A stretch of DNA of 64,000 bases from Geobacter sp. AOG1 (GCF_019972315.1 NZ_BLIZ01000001.1:1810513-1874512); one strand, 5' to 3'; positions 1 through 7,573 are shown, counted from the first letter of the stretch. Made by a program: numbers and translations. The notes: a model not told the origin generated them from the letters alone.

Positions 1-558
1 TCCTACGGTATTTCCGCTTTTTCCATGAGAGTCAGCAGCAGCTATTCCCGGGAAAATACCGGAAGCGCCAGCAACGACTGGCTGGAAAGCAGCGGCCTCG
101 TCACCTACCAGCCGAACCGGTTCATTGATGCGTCGCTCAATTACCATTATACGCGGGAAAAAAGGTCCGACCAGACAACCACCTTTGTCAACCTGGTCCA
201 GAAATTCAACTATTACCTCTACCGGACCAACGGTGTCAGCCGGCGACTCCTGGAGTTGAACGAGGAAATCAACTACAACGAAAACAGCACCGACTTCGGT
301 AGCGCTGCCGTTACCAGCAAGAGTATTTTGCTGGGTGCCAGATACTATCCGCTGCGAAATTTCTTCCTGGCGGGTAATGCGCGGTATACGCTGACCGACC
401 CGGGAGGGTTCAAGGCGTTTGTCTACTCTGCCTCAACGGGCATTACGTACAGCATGCTCCAGGTCAGCCTCGATTATACCTATGGCAACCAGGACGGGAA
501 CCTCAACTTCAAGCGGGTGGAAAAGCGGTTTTCCGCTAACCTGAAGAAATTTTTCTAG
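1..558 (+). CDS. Outer-membrane beta-barrel protein, C-terminal part
   Basis: The frame is open from the first base to a TAG at 556-558, so the start lies outside the window and only about 185 residues are visible. They show alternating polar and aromatic/hydrophobic residues in strands of about ten residues separated by short turns, and the protein ends in Phe-Phe, as expected for a beta-barrel recognised by the BAM complex. No enzyme motif is seen. The polysaccharide genes that follow suggest an export or surface-assembly porin, but that is inference from position only. A GC-rich hairpin with a T-run follows the stop, so this is probably the last gene of its transcript. Confidence 0.6.
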   Translation, partial: SYGISAFSMRVSSSYSRENTGSASNDWLESSGLVTYQPNRFIDASLNYHYTREKRSDQTTTFVNLVQKFNYYLYRTNGVSRRLLELNEEINYNENSTDFGSAAVTSKSILLGARYYPLRNFFLAGNARYTLTDPGGFKAFVYSASTGITYSMLQVSLDYTYGNQDGNLNFKRVEKRFSANLKKFF

Positions 559-612
559 CTATAATCACAGGAGAACGGCCGTTTGAAACGGCTGACAACC
601 ACCATTACACAC

Positions 613-638
613 ACCGGGTCTGCCCGGTTTTTCTTTTT
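613..638 (+). terminator. Rho-independent terminator
   Basis: ACCGGG (613-618) and CCCGGT (623-628) form a perfect six-pair stem closed by a TCTG loop and followed by TTTTCTTTTT. It lies between the barrel gene and the glycosyltransferase at 654, and would separate the two transcripts. Confidence 0.75.
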
Positions 639-653
639 GTACGGAGCGGAAAG

Positions 654-1628
654 TTGACTACCGAGATGACCAACAAGGTTTCCATCATCATACCGGTAAA
701 GCCCGGCGGGACGGTAACTGCACTTGAGGGGCTGTCCCGGCTTGATTTTCCTCCCGACCTGCTGGAGATCATCGTCGCCGAAGGAGCGCAGCCGAGCGTA
801 CAACGGAACCGGGCCGCCCGGGAGGCGCGCGGCGACATCCTCTATTTTCTCGATGACGATTCCCTCACCGTTCCCGATTTTCTCCACCGAACGGTACGCC
901 ATTATGCCAACTCTGCGGTGGCGGCGGTGGGGGGACCATCCCTGACTCCTGCCAGCGATTCGCTCTTGCAGCGGAGCATCGGGATTGCGCTTGCTGCCCC
1001 GATGGGTGGGGGCGGGATGCGGAACCGGTATCGCAGGACCGGCATGGCACGAGCCACCGGCGACCATGAACTGATCCTCTGCAACCTTAGCTTCCGTCGC
1101 GACCTGTTTCTCGAATTGGGAGGGCTGGACGAACGGCTCTATCCCAATGAGGAAAACGAGCTCATGGACCGGGTGCGGAGGGGGGGGAGCGTTCTCATTC
1201 ATGATCCCGACCTGGCGGTCTACCGGAGTCAGCGGCCGACATTCCGGGCTTTCATGCGGCAGTTCCTCAATTATGGCCGGGGGCGTGCAGAGCAGACGCT
1301 CATCAGCCGGAGTTTCCACCCGGTCACGTTCCTTCCGGCACTCATGCTTCTCTATCTGGCAACTGCTCCGTTCGTAACCAAGCCGGTTTACTATCTGCCG
1401 CTTTTGTGCTATGCAGGTGCTGTGGCGCTGGCCGCCTTCCAGGGGGCGTTACGGGCCCGGGAGGCAAAAGTGTTTCCCCTGCTCATGGCCATCTTCCCGA
1501 CCATTCACCTTGCCTACGGGGCGGGGCTCTGGCGAGGATTCATCGGCTGGCCGTTCAAAAAAACCAGGGCAGGAGAACCGGTCGTTACCTTGCGGTGGGT
1601 TAAGGAATTCCCAACAGATCGCAGTTGA
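654..1628 (+). CDS. Membrane-anchored family 2 glycosyltransferase
   Basis: A 324-residue GT-A protein. It opens with the usual VSIIIPV strand and has an LDDD metal/nucleotide-sugar motif at residues 66-69. Two or three hydrophobic segments lie at about 225-290, so it is probably anchored on the cytoplasmic face of the inner membrane and adds a sugar to a lipid-linked glycan. TTG at 654 is chosen as start because GGAG at 643-646 is well spaced; ATG 666 is in frame but too far from it. Donor and acceptor cannot be told. It is the first gene of a long + strand run of polysaccharide genes. Confidence 0.8.
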   Translation: MTTEMTNKVSIIIPVKPGGTVTALEGLSRLDFPPDLLEIIVAEGAQPSVQRNRAAREARGDILYFLDDDSLTVPDFLHRTVRHYANSAVAAVGGPSLTPASDSLLQRSIGIALAAPMGGGGMRNRYRRTGMARATGDHELILCNLSFRRDLFLELGGLDERLYPNEENELMDRVRRGGSVLIHDPDLAVYRSQRPTFRAFMRQFLNYGRGRAEQTLISRSFHPVTFLPALMLLYLATAPFVTKPVYYLPLLCYAGAVALAAFQGALRAREAKVFPLLMAIFPTIHLAYGAGLWRGFIGWPFKKTRAGEPVVTLRWVKEFPTDRS

Positions 1629-1652
1629 AATGGAGCAGTGTAAGGTTTGGTT

Positions 1653-1680
1653 TCTTTGCGGCTCTGCGACTCTGCGTTAA
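1653..1680 (+). repeat. Half copy of the CGCAGAG-type intergenic element
   Basis: Between the GT2 gene and the next start lies a stretch ending CTCTGCGTTAA (1670-1680). This is the same right-hand end seen on the full elements at 17.0, 17.7 and 20.3 kb. Only one arm is recognisable here, so it looks like a decayed or truncated copy. Confidence 0.55.
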
Positions 1681-1709
1681 TGGGCTTTTTTTATGGTCTA
1701 GGATTAGCA

Positions 1710-3212
1710 ATGCAGAAATTTACAGACATACCACGGATATATCTCTTCATCGCGCTGTTCGGCGTCACCCTGCTCGTCTATGGAAACACCTTCCGCAACG
1801 ACTGGACCTACGACGACCGGTATGTGGTGGTGGACAACCCCGATACCCATTCACTGGCGGAGTTTGCCCGGAACCAGTATCCCGGACGACCTATGCGCGA
1901 ATTCTCCTACATGGTCGATTACAAGCTGTTCGGAACGAACCCGACAGGTTATCACGCCCAGCAGCTCTTCTGGCACGGCCTGAACGGCTGCCTTCTGCTG
2001 GCGGTTTTCCTTAACCTCGGTGTCGGGCCATTGCCCGCCTTTCTCGGTGTCCTGCTTTTCCTGCTGCACCCGCTGCAGGTCGAGTCGGTGGCGAATGTTG
2101 GACACCGAAAGGAACTGCTGGCACTCTTTTTCAGCCTCACTGCCGTTCTCTGGTATATGAAAGGGATGGCATCCGGCGGCCGAAGCCGGGTTCTGTTCGT
2201 TGTCCTGACCGCAGTGGCCTGTGTCGGGGCGCTTCTTTCCAACGAATCCACCGCGTTTCTGCCGTTGGTTTTAGTGCTCTACGAATATCTTTTCGTTCCG
2301 GCGGAGCGGCGGTTTCTGCTGCGTAGGCCGTTGCTGCTGGCGGGTTCCGTAATGGTGCTGGTCGGCACCGCCATCTACCATTACCGAGGGATGTTTTCCA
2401 CCGCCCAGTTGATGGCTCCTTACACCAAGAACGGTTTCACCGACTCCCTCGACCATTTCCCCTATTACATGGGTGCGCTCAAGGTCGTTGTGCTCTATGT
2501 GGGCAAGATACTGATGCCGTTCAAGCTGGCACCCGAGTATGCGATCCGGTTCTCCAGCGATACGCTCCAGCCCGGAGCGCTGGCGGGGGCAGCACTGCTC
2601 GTGCTCCTCGTCTATTTTCTCCTGCGGAACGTCACCCGTAATCCGCTGTTGACCTTTTCCGGCGGCTGGTTTCTTCTCATGTACCTGCCGGTCGCCAATA
2701 TCGTTCCCATATCGTACATGATGGCCGATCGTTACATGTACACCTGTCTGCCGGGAATGGCTCTCCTGGGAGCATGGCTGCTCGGGCGATGGCCCGCCAA
2801 AGCCATGGTCACCGGTTTCTGCTCCCTGCTCCTGATCTTTGCCCTTCTGACGGTGCGGCAGAACGGGTTCTGGCTGAATGAACACATCCTCTGGCGCCAT
2901 GCGGTACAGGTAAACCCGGACTCCAGCTATGTCCAGTCGGGTGTAGCCGACAGCTACATCCTGACGGGTGATTTTGTCTCGGCGAGGGATCATCTGCGAA
3001 AGGCTCTGGAGCTTAACCGGTTCAATCTCAAGGCGTACCTTACGCTGGGGAGGGTGGAGGATATGCTGGGGAACCCGGAGGCTGCATTGAAGAACTACGA
3101 AATATTCCAGGCCTACGGGGATGCGGAGTTTCCCGTCGCCACGGTCCAGGTGAGAAACTATCTCCCCTATCTGCGGGAAAAAGTTCGGCTATTGTCTGAA
3201 AAAAAGAAATGA
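1710..3212 (+). CDS. GT-C type multi-spanning membrane protein with C-terminal TPRs
   Basis: About 500 residues. After the first membrane segment comes a DWTYDD motif (residues 31-36); acidic residues in this first external loop are the catalytic signature of GT-C transferases that use lipid-linked sugars. Some ten hydrophobic segments follow, then one or two TPR-like helical repeats at about 410-480. The same plan appears in the - strand proteins at 57,415 and 59,185. ATG 1710 is preferred over in-frame starts from 1647 because AGGA lies seven bases before it and the upstream codons fall in an intergenic repeat remnant. Likely an inner-membrane glycosyltransferase or a glycan-assembly factor; substrate unknown. 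Confidence 0.7.
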   Translation: MQKFTDIPRIYLFIALFGVTLLVYGNTFRNDWTYDDRYVVVDNPDTHSLAEFARNQYPGRPMREFSYMVDYKLFGTNPTGYHAQQLFWHGLNGCLLLAVFLNLGVGPLPAFLGVLLFLLHPLQVESVANVGHRKELLALFFSLTAVLWYMKGMASGGRSRVLFVVLTAVACVGALLSNESTAFLPLVLVLYEYLFVPAERRFLLRRPLLLAGSVMVLVGTAIYHYRGMFSTAQLMAPYTKNGFTDSLDHFPYYMGALKVVVLYVGKILMPFKLAPEYAIRFSSDTLQPGALAGAALLVLLVYFLLRNVTRNPLLTFSGGWFLLMYLPVANIVPISYMMADRYMYTCLPGMALLGAWLLGRWPAKAMVTGFCSLLLIFALLTVRQNGFWLNEHILWRHAVQVNPDSSYVQSGVADSYILTGDFVSARDHLRKALELNRFNLKAYLTLGRVEDMLGNPEAALKNYEIFQAYGDAEFPVATVQVRNYLPYLREKVRLLSEKKK

Positions 3213-3219
3213 GGCGCGC

Positions 3220-4197
3220 GTGGATTTAAGTATAGTTGTTCCCATTTATAACGAGGAGGAGAATATCTTCGCCCTCCATGACAGCATCGAGAAAGCCCTT
3301 GCAGCGACTGGCCTGGAGTACGAACTGATCCTGGTGGACGACGGTTCATCCGACGGCTCGTTCTCCCTGCTCAAGGAACTGGCTGCAAGGGACGAACGGG
3401 TTAAGGTAATCCGCTTTCGCCGCAATTTCGGCCAAACCGCCGCCATGGCGGCCGGTTTCGATGCCTCCAGCGGAGCAGTGGTGGTCCCGATGGACGGCGA
3501 CCTGCAGAACGACCCGACCGACATTCCGCGCCTCCTGGCGAAGATCCACGAGGGGTACGACGTGGTGTCGGGGTGGCGCAAGGATCGCCAGGATACCTTC
3601 ATCAACCGGAAGCTCCCCTCTATCATCGCCAACGGGATAATCTCCCGGCTGACGGGGGTGCACCTCCATGACTATGGCTGCACACTCAAGGCGTATCGGC
3701 GCGAAGTGCTGGAAGGGATTAATCTCTATGGGGAGATGCATCGCTTCGTGCCGGCCCTCGCCTCCCAGGTGGGAGCGAAGGTGGCGGAACTGCCGGTGCG
3801 CCACCACCCCCGGCTCCATGGCACGAGCAAATACGGCATCTCCCGGACCATGCGGGTCGTTCTCGACCTGATGACCGTCAAGTTCCTCCTCAGCTACTCC
3901 ACCAAGCCGATCCAGCTGTTCGGCAAGTGGGGGATCTACACGCTCATGGCCGGTTTCCTCAGTGGCGGCCTCACCATCTACATGAAGCTGTTCGAGCACA
4001 TGAGCATGAACAGGAATCCGCTGCTCATCCTCACCGCTTTTCTTCTCTTCATGGGGGTGCAGTTTATCGTCCTGGGCCTGCTCGGCGAACTTAACGCCCG
4101 CACGTATTATGAGGCGCAAGGGAAGCCTATTTATGCGGTTCGGGAACGAATCAATGTGAAGTCGGGATCCGGGACTCGGGATCCGGGACTCGGGTAA
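3220..4197 (+). CDS. Family 2 glycosyltransferase, DPM1/GtrB-like
   Basis: A 325-residue GT2 with the N-terminal strand LSIVVPIYNEEENI, a DDGSSDGS motif near residue 40, a DGDLQND metal motif near 90, and two membrane helices at about 235-292. This is the layout of polyprenyl-phosphate sugar synthases such as GtrB, which load a sugar onto undecaprenyl phosphate. The GTG start at 3220 follows GAGG at a workable distance, eight bases after the upstream stop, so the two are probably co-transcribed. The last dozen codons (SGSGTRDPGLG) are encoded by heptamer repeats and the TAA directly follows them, so the native C-terminus has been replaced or extended by the array. Confidence 0.85.
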   Translation: MDLSIVVPIYNEEENIFALHDSIEKALAATGLEYELILVDDGSSDGSFSLLKELAARDERVKVIRFRRNFGQTAAMAAGFDASSGAVVVPMDGDLQNDPTDIPRLLAKIHEGYDVVSGWRKDRQDTFINRKLPSIIANGIISRLTGVHLHDYGCTLKAYRREVLEGINLYGEMHRFVPALASQVGAKVAELPVRHHPRLHGTSKYGISRTMRVVLDLMTVKFLLSYSTKPIQLFGKWGIYTLMAGFLSGGLTIYMKLFEHMSMNRNPLLILTAFLLFMGVQFIVLGLLGELNARTYYEAQGKPIYAVRERINVKSGSGTRDPGLG

Positions 4198-4399
4198 AAG
4201 CCGAAGGTCGGGGATTCGGGACTCGGAACTCGGAACTCGGGACTCGGAACTCGGAACTCGGAACTCGGAACTCGGAACTCGGAACTCGGAACTCGGAACT
4301 CGGAACTCGGAACTCGGAACTCGGACCCCGGACCCCGGACCTCGGAACTCGGAACTCGGACCCCGGACCCCGGACCCCGGACCCCGGACCCCGGATCAC
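4164..4399 (+). repeat. GGNNNNN heptamer tandem array, left of the four-helix gene
   Basis: Four units (GGGATCC, GGGACTC, GGGATCC, GGGACTC) at 4164-4191 form the end of the GT2 gene. After a 19-base interruption, 27 perfect-period units occupy 4211-4399: mainly GGAACTC, with GGGATTC, GGGACTC, GGACCCC, GGACCTC and a final GGATCAC. The period is always seven and every unit starts GG. Both strands contain long spurious open frames encoding heptapeptide repeats. Confidence 0.95.
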
Positions 4400-4419
4400 G
4401 GCCACTATGGGTGTTAAGC

Positions 4420-4788
4420 ATGAAAGATCATAAAGAGCTGGATGTCTGGAAGAAGGGTATCGACTTGGTTGTCGAGTCGTATCGGCATTCCGGAATGTTT
4501 CCTAAAGATGAACTGTTTGGCCTGACGAGCCAGATGCGCCGGGCAGCGGTTTCAATACCTTCCAACATCGCAGAGGGAGCAGCACGCAATACCAGCAAGG
4601 AGTTTGTCCAGTTCCTCCACGTTGCGCTTGGGTCGGCTGCTGAGTTGGAGACTCAGTTCATTATCGCCAAAAAGCTTGGTTATCTGGAAGAAATCGATGG
4701 TGTGCTCATACGCTTAGCTGCTGTTCAGCAAATGCTTAACGGCCTCATCCGCCATTACCGGAACAAGGGAACAACAGGTGTCCGTTAA
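4420..4788 (+). CDS. Four-helix-bundle protein (TIGR02436, 23S rRNA IVS-protein-like)
   Basis: A 122-residue, mostly helical protein with the family landmarks: an ELDVWKKGIDLV helix at 6-17 and the conserved stretch around MRRAAVSIPSNIAEG at about 39-53. The family is known from genes within 23S rRNA intervening sequences and includes relatives of the Avd accessory protein of diversity-generating retroelements; its biochemical role is not settled. ATG 4420 is preferred over the in-frame GTG at 4411 because the family normally begins just before this helix. No rRNA or reverse transcriptase lies nearby. Heptamer arrays of opposite orientation flank it, and its last 11 bases overlap the next gene. 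Confidence 0.85.
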   Translation: MKDHKELDVWKKGIDLVVESYRHSGMFPKDELFGLTSQMRRAAVSIPSNIAEGAARNTSKEFVQFLHVALGSAAELETQFIIAKKLGYLEEIDGVLIRLAAVQQMLNGLIRHYRNKGTTGVR

Positions 4789-6067
4789 ACTTCCGAGATC
4801 TTCCGACCAAAGTTTTTCGGGTTCCGGATCCCGAGTCCCGGATCCCGGTGAGCAGGTACGGATCCCGAGTCCCGAGTCCCGAGTCCCGAACGTACTCCGT
4901 ATCCTCATGCTCGCGCCCACTCCGTTCTTCGCCGACCGAGGATGCCATGTGCGCATCTATGAAGAGGCACGGGTACTGGTCACGCAAGGACATGAGGTCC
5001 GGATCGTTACCTATCACATCGGCCGGGATATGCCGGGAATACCCACGGACCGCATTCCGGCAATTCCCTGGTACAAAAAGCTCACCGCCGGCCCTTCCTG
5101 GCACAAACCCTATCTGGACATCCTTCTGTTCTTCAGGGCGCTGAAGACGGCACGCACCTATCGCCCTCACCTCATCCATGCCCACCTTCACGAGGGGGCG
5201 TTCATCGGCCTGTTCCTGAAAATGTTTCTCCGCATCCCTCTGCTATTCGATTGCCAGGGGAGCCTCACTGCCGAAATCATGGACCATGGATTCATTCGCA
5301 AAGGAAGCCTTCTCCATCGCCTCTTCAGCATGCTGGAGCGGTTGATCAACGGGCGGGCGGACTTTATCATTACCAGTTCAGGAGCCGCTGCCGATGATCT
5401 GCGCGGCAACTGGGGCATTCCGCCGGAAAAGGTGCTGGGCCTCATGGACGGGGTGAACACCGACGAATTCCGGCCTGTCCCCCGGGACGAGACCCGAAAG
5501 ACACTCAATATTCCCCACGACCGGCCACTGACTGTCTACCTGGGGCTTCTCAACTCCTACCAGGGAACAGACCTCCTCCTGGAGGCGATCCACCTGCTCA
5601 AGATGCGGGATTGTCCACTCCATTTCCTTGTCATGGGGTTCCCCGAAGACGCCTACCGGCAAAAAGCCGTGGAGATGGGGATTGCCGACCGGATAACATT
5701 CACCGGCCGGATCGATTACGGCGAGGCGTCCCGCTGGCTCAGCGCCGGCGACCTGGCGGTATCCCCGAAAATATCCCTCGCCGAAGCCAACGGCAAACTC
5801 TTCAACTACCTGGCCTGCGGGCTTCCGACGGTGGTATTCGATACCCCTATCAACCGGGAGATCCTCGGCGATGCCGGCGTGTATGCGCGCTACGGCGATG
5901 CCACTGACCTGTCCGTTCAACTGGAGAATCTTGCGGAGGATGCTGCCCGACGCGCTGCTCTTGCCGCCGCCAGCCGTCGGAAAGCGGTGGAAGAGCATTC
6001 CTGGCAGGCGCGGGGGGGGCAGCTGGTGGAGGTGTATCAAAAGATGATACCTCTTCCCCCTCCCTGA
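4778..6067 (+). CDS. Family 4 glycosyltransferase with a repeat-encoded N-terminus
   Basis: A 429-residue GT-B protein. The N-terminal Rossmann domain begins RILMLAPTPFFADRG at about residue 41, and the C-terminal donor domain carries the SLAEANGKLFNYLACGLP region typical of GT4 enzymes. In this frame the only start codons are GTG 4778, seven bases after AAGGGA, and ATG 4907. Starting at 4907 would remove half of the first beta strand, so 4778 is preferred. Residues about 16-37 are then translated from heptamer repeats. It overlaps the four-helix gene by 11 bases, suggesting coupled translation. A change of one seven-base unit would break the frame. Confidence 0.8.
   Translation: MSVKLPRSSDQSFSGSGSRVPDPGEQVRIPSPESRVPNVLRILMLAPTPFFADRGCHVRIYEEARVLVTQGHEVRIVTYHIGRDMPGIPTDRIPAIPWYKKLTAGPSWHKPYLDILLFFRALKTARTYRPHLIHAHLHEGAFIGLFLKMFLRIPLLFDCQGSLTAEIMDHGFIRKGSLLHRLFSMLERLINGRADFIITSSGAAADDLRGNWGIPPEKVLGLMDGVNTDEFRPVPRDETRKTLNIPHDRPLTVYLGLLNSYQGTDLLLEAIHLLKMRDCPLHFLVMGFPEDAYRQKAVEMGIADRITFTGRIDYGEASRWLSAGDLAVSPKISLAEANGKLFNYLACGLPTVVFDTPINREILGDAGVYARYGDATDLSVQLENLAEDAARRAALAAASRRKAVEEHSWQARGGQLVEVYQKMIPLPPP
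4826..4887 (-). repeat. Heptamer array in inverted orientation, right of the four-helix gene
   Basis: On the - strand the units are GGGATCC and GGGACTC, the same two units as at 4164-4191. Three lie at 4826-4846 and four at 4860-4887, separated by 13 bases. The array is inside the 5' end of the glycosyltransferase frame. Confidence 0.9.
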
Positions 6068-6152
6068 CCCTCCCCCGCTGGGGGAGGGAAATAGTGCCCT
6101 GCTTGGGACAAAGAGTTCCTCCCCCCAGCGGGGGGAGGTTAGGAGGGGGGAA
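6054..6152 (+). repeat. GC-rich palindromic element, copy 1
   Basis: About 99 bp with imperfect inverted ends of roughly 35 bp, beginning TTCCCCCTCCCTGACC and ending GGTTAGGAGGGGGGAA. Each arm contains its own palindrome around CCTCCCCCGCTGGGGGAGG. The right arm supplies the AGGAGG ribosome-binding site of the gene at 6157. A second copy in the same orientation follows that gene. Confidence 0.85.
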
Positions 6153-6156
6153 TATC

Positions 6157-6537
6157 TTGACCAACGAGAAAAAACTTTTCCTGCCGCAACCCATTCCAAC
6201 TCCTCTGCTTGAAGCCGCCCGTGTTCTGCGTCGTACCATGACCGACGCAGAACAATTGCTATGGCATTGTCTGCGTCGTAAGCAACTCGGCGGTTTTCGG
6301 TTTCGCCGACAGCACCCGATCGAACGATTTGTTCTTGATTTTTATTGTTATGAAGCACGGCTAGCAGTGGAGTTGGATGGCGGACAGCATAACTATACAG
6401 ATATAAAGGTCCGTGATGCTGAACGGTCTGCGTTATTGGCATACCATGGCATTCGGGTCATTCGTTTCTGGAACAACGAGGTTTTGTCAACTACTGAGGG
6501 AGTTTTGCAGAGAATTTATGATGCGTTGAATGAGTAG
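6157..6537 (+). CDS. DUF559 domain protein, PD-(D/E)XK / Vsr-like endonuclease fold
   Basis: 126 residues. The DUF559 landmarks are present: FRFRRQHPI at 47-55, an acidic residue in FVLDFYC (Asp61), and VELDGGQH at 71-78, followed by the IRVIRFWNNEVL strand and helix. The family belongs to the restriction-endonuclease-like superfamily with very-short-patch-repair nucleases, but activity has not generally been shown. TTG 6157 is taken as start because AGGAGG at 6141-6146 is well spaced; an in-frame GTG at 6094 would add residues read from the palindromic repeat. The gene stands alone between two direct copies of a GC-rich palindromic element, more like a mobile or parasitic unit than a pathway gene. 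Confidence 0.85.
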   Translation: MTNEKKLFLPQPIPTPLLEAARVLRRTMTDAEQLLWHCLRRKQLGGFRFRRQHPIERFVLDFYCYEARLAVELDGGQHNYTDIKVRDAERSALLAYHGIRVIRFWNNEVLSTTEGVLQRIYDALNE

Positions 6538-6566
6538 GGCTCCTGAATGCTATTCATCTTTCCCCC

Positions 6567-6682
6567 TTCCCCCTCCCTGACCCTCCCCCGCTGGGGGAGG
6601 GGAAAGTATGTGCCCTGCTGGAGCTGAGAATTGCCGGGGACTAAGAGTTCCTCCCCCAGCGGGGGGAGGTTAGGAGGGGGGA
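6567..6682 (+). repeat. GC-rich palindromic element, copy 2
   Basis: About 116 bp, nearly identical at both ends to the copy at 6054-6152 but with a longer centre. Arms and internal palindromes match copy 1, and the orientation is the same, so the DUF559 gene is bracketed by direct copies. Confidence 0.85.
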
Positions 6683-6693
6683 AGAGGACAAGC

Positions 6694-6708
6694 GTTCACA
6701 AGATGAAC
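6694..6708. promoter_or_regulatory. Palindromic operator candidate 1
   Basis: GTTCA-N5-TGAAC, a perfect five-base inverted repeat with a five-base centre. It has the same arms and spacing as the site at 6743-6757, centred 49 bp downstream. It lies just upstream of a winged-helix regulator gene. Confidence 0.55.
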
Positions 6709-6742
6709 ATTTCCCTTGCCTCTTTATGCCATTTCCGGTACT

Positions 6743-6757
6743 GTTCATTTCATGAAC
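6743..6757. promoter_or_regulatory. Palindromic operator candidate 2, over the regulator start
   Basis: GTTCA-N5-TGAAC again. The ATG of the winged-helix regulator (6752-6754) lies inside it, so protein bound here would block transcription or translation initiation. Autoregulation is the simplest reading. Confidence 0.55.
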
Positions 6758-7381
6758 GATCACAGTGACAAGTCCGTCGATTCCTACCGTTCCTTCCTTC
6801 TCCTCTCCGAGATTGCCGGCGAGGAGCCCCTCTCCCAGCGGGAGCTTTCCCGCCGGGCCGGCATTGCGGTCGGGCTGGTAAATTCCTACCTGAAGAACCT
6901 GGTGGCCAAGGGGTACGTGCGGGTCAAGAACTTTCCCCGCAACCGCTACGCCTACCTCCTCACCCCAACGGGCATCGCCGAGAAAAGCCGGCTCGCCTAC
7001 CAGCACCTTAGCTATTTCACCAATCTCTATACCGTCGCTCGGCAGGATTACCTCGATCTGTTTCAATCTCTGAAGGCGGGAGGTGTGGCAAGGGTGGTGT
7101 TCTGCGGGGTGGACGAGGTTGCGGAAATTGCGTATCTGTCCATGCAGGAGGCGGGGATCGAACTGGTTGCGGTTCTGGATGATGCTGCGGCGGGGGAGAA
7201 ATTTTTCGGCTTGCCGATTATGGACGTTACACAGAGTACAGTGTCGGATACCGACATAATCGTTATTACCTCACTTAAACGTGCAGAGGAGTTTCTCGGC
7301 AAACTGCTCGATTTAAGGGGAGACCGGAACAGAATCTATTCACCTGGATGCATAGATGCCCCTCGGTCAGGGAGGGTGTAG
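6752..7381 (+). CDS. Winged-helix regulator with a Rossmann-like C-terminal domain
   Basis: 209 residues from ATG 6752. Residues about 10-85 form a MarR-like winged helix (LSQRELSRRAGIAVGLVNSYL recognition region, then a RVKNFPRNRYAYLLTPTG wing). After a linker, residues about 115-200 read as alternating strands and helices (RVVFCGVDEVAEIAYLS, ELVAVLDD, DIIVITSL), like the nucleotide-binding halves of sugar-processing enzymes. MarR-type proteins with EPS clusters are known, but this fused C-terminal domain suggests small-molecule sensing. Its position before a flippase and glycosyltransferases suggests it controls the polysaccharide cluster; the paired GTTCA-N5-TGAAC sites over its start suggest self-control. 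An in-frame start at 6716 is possible but lies between the sites. Confidence 0.7.
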   Translation: MNDHSDKSVDSYRSFLLLSEIAGEEPLSQRELSRRAGIAVGLVNSYLKNLVAKGYVRVKNFPRNRYAYLLTPTGIAEKSRLAYQHLSYFTNLYTVARQDYLDLFQSLKAGGVARVVFCGVDEVAEIAYLSMQEAGIELVAVLDDAAAGEKFFGLPIMDVTQSTVSDTDIIVITSLKRAEEFLGKLLDLRGDRNRIYSPGCIDAPRSGRV

Positions 7382-7523
7382 ATGTTGACTGTTATGTCGA
7401 TCTTCGGTACCCGACCGGAGGCGATAAAGATGGCTCCCGTGATAAAAGAGCTGGAACGTCATCCAGAAAGCTTCAGGAGCGTTGTTTGCGTGACCGCCCA
7501 GCACCGGGAGATGCTCGACCAGG
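7382..7523 (+). pseudogene. wecB: Truncated wecB (UDP-GlcNAc 2-epimerase) N-terminus
   Basis: The ATG directly after the regulator's stop, with GGGAGGG six bases upstream, begins a reading frame whose first 47 residues are the hallmark N-terminus of non-hydrolysing UDP-GlcNAc 2-epimerases: [15 protein letters not shown] and later [12 protein letters not shown]. After that point similarity stops and the frame runs on into an unrelated flippase. The remaining 300 or so residues of the enzyme are missing. This looks like a recombination or deletion joint. The stump keeps a good ribosome-binding site, so a chimeric protein of 512 residues could be made. Confidence 0.8.
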
Positions 7524-7573
7524 AGATAATGGAGATGTCTGACGGCAATAAAGTCGGAAGAGGAATATTGAAC

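Noticed and set aside
4131-4421. Long open frames across the heptamer array on both strands (heptapeptide repeats such as SSEFRVP)
   Set aside because: A seven-base repeat without stops stays open in several frames and yields seven-residue peptide repeats automatically; no start site or domain supports a protein.
4411-4788. Diversity-generating retroelement suggested by the Avd-like four-helix protein
   Set aside because: No reverse transcriptase and no template/variable repeat pair was seen anywhere in the window.
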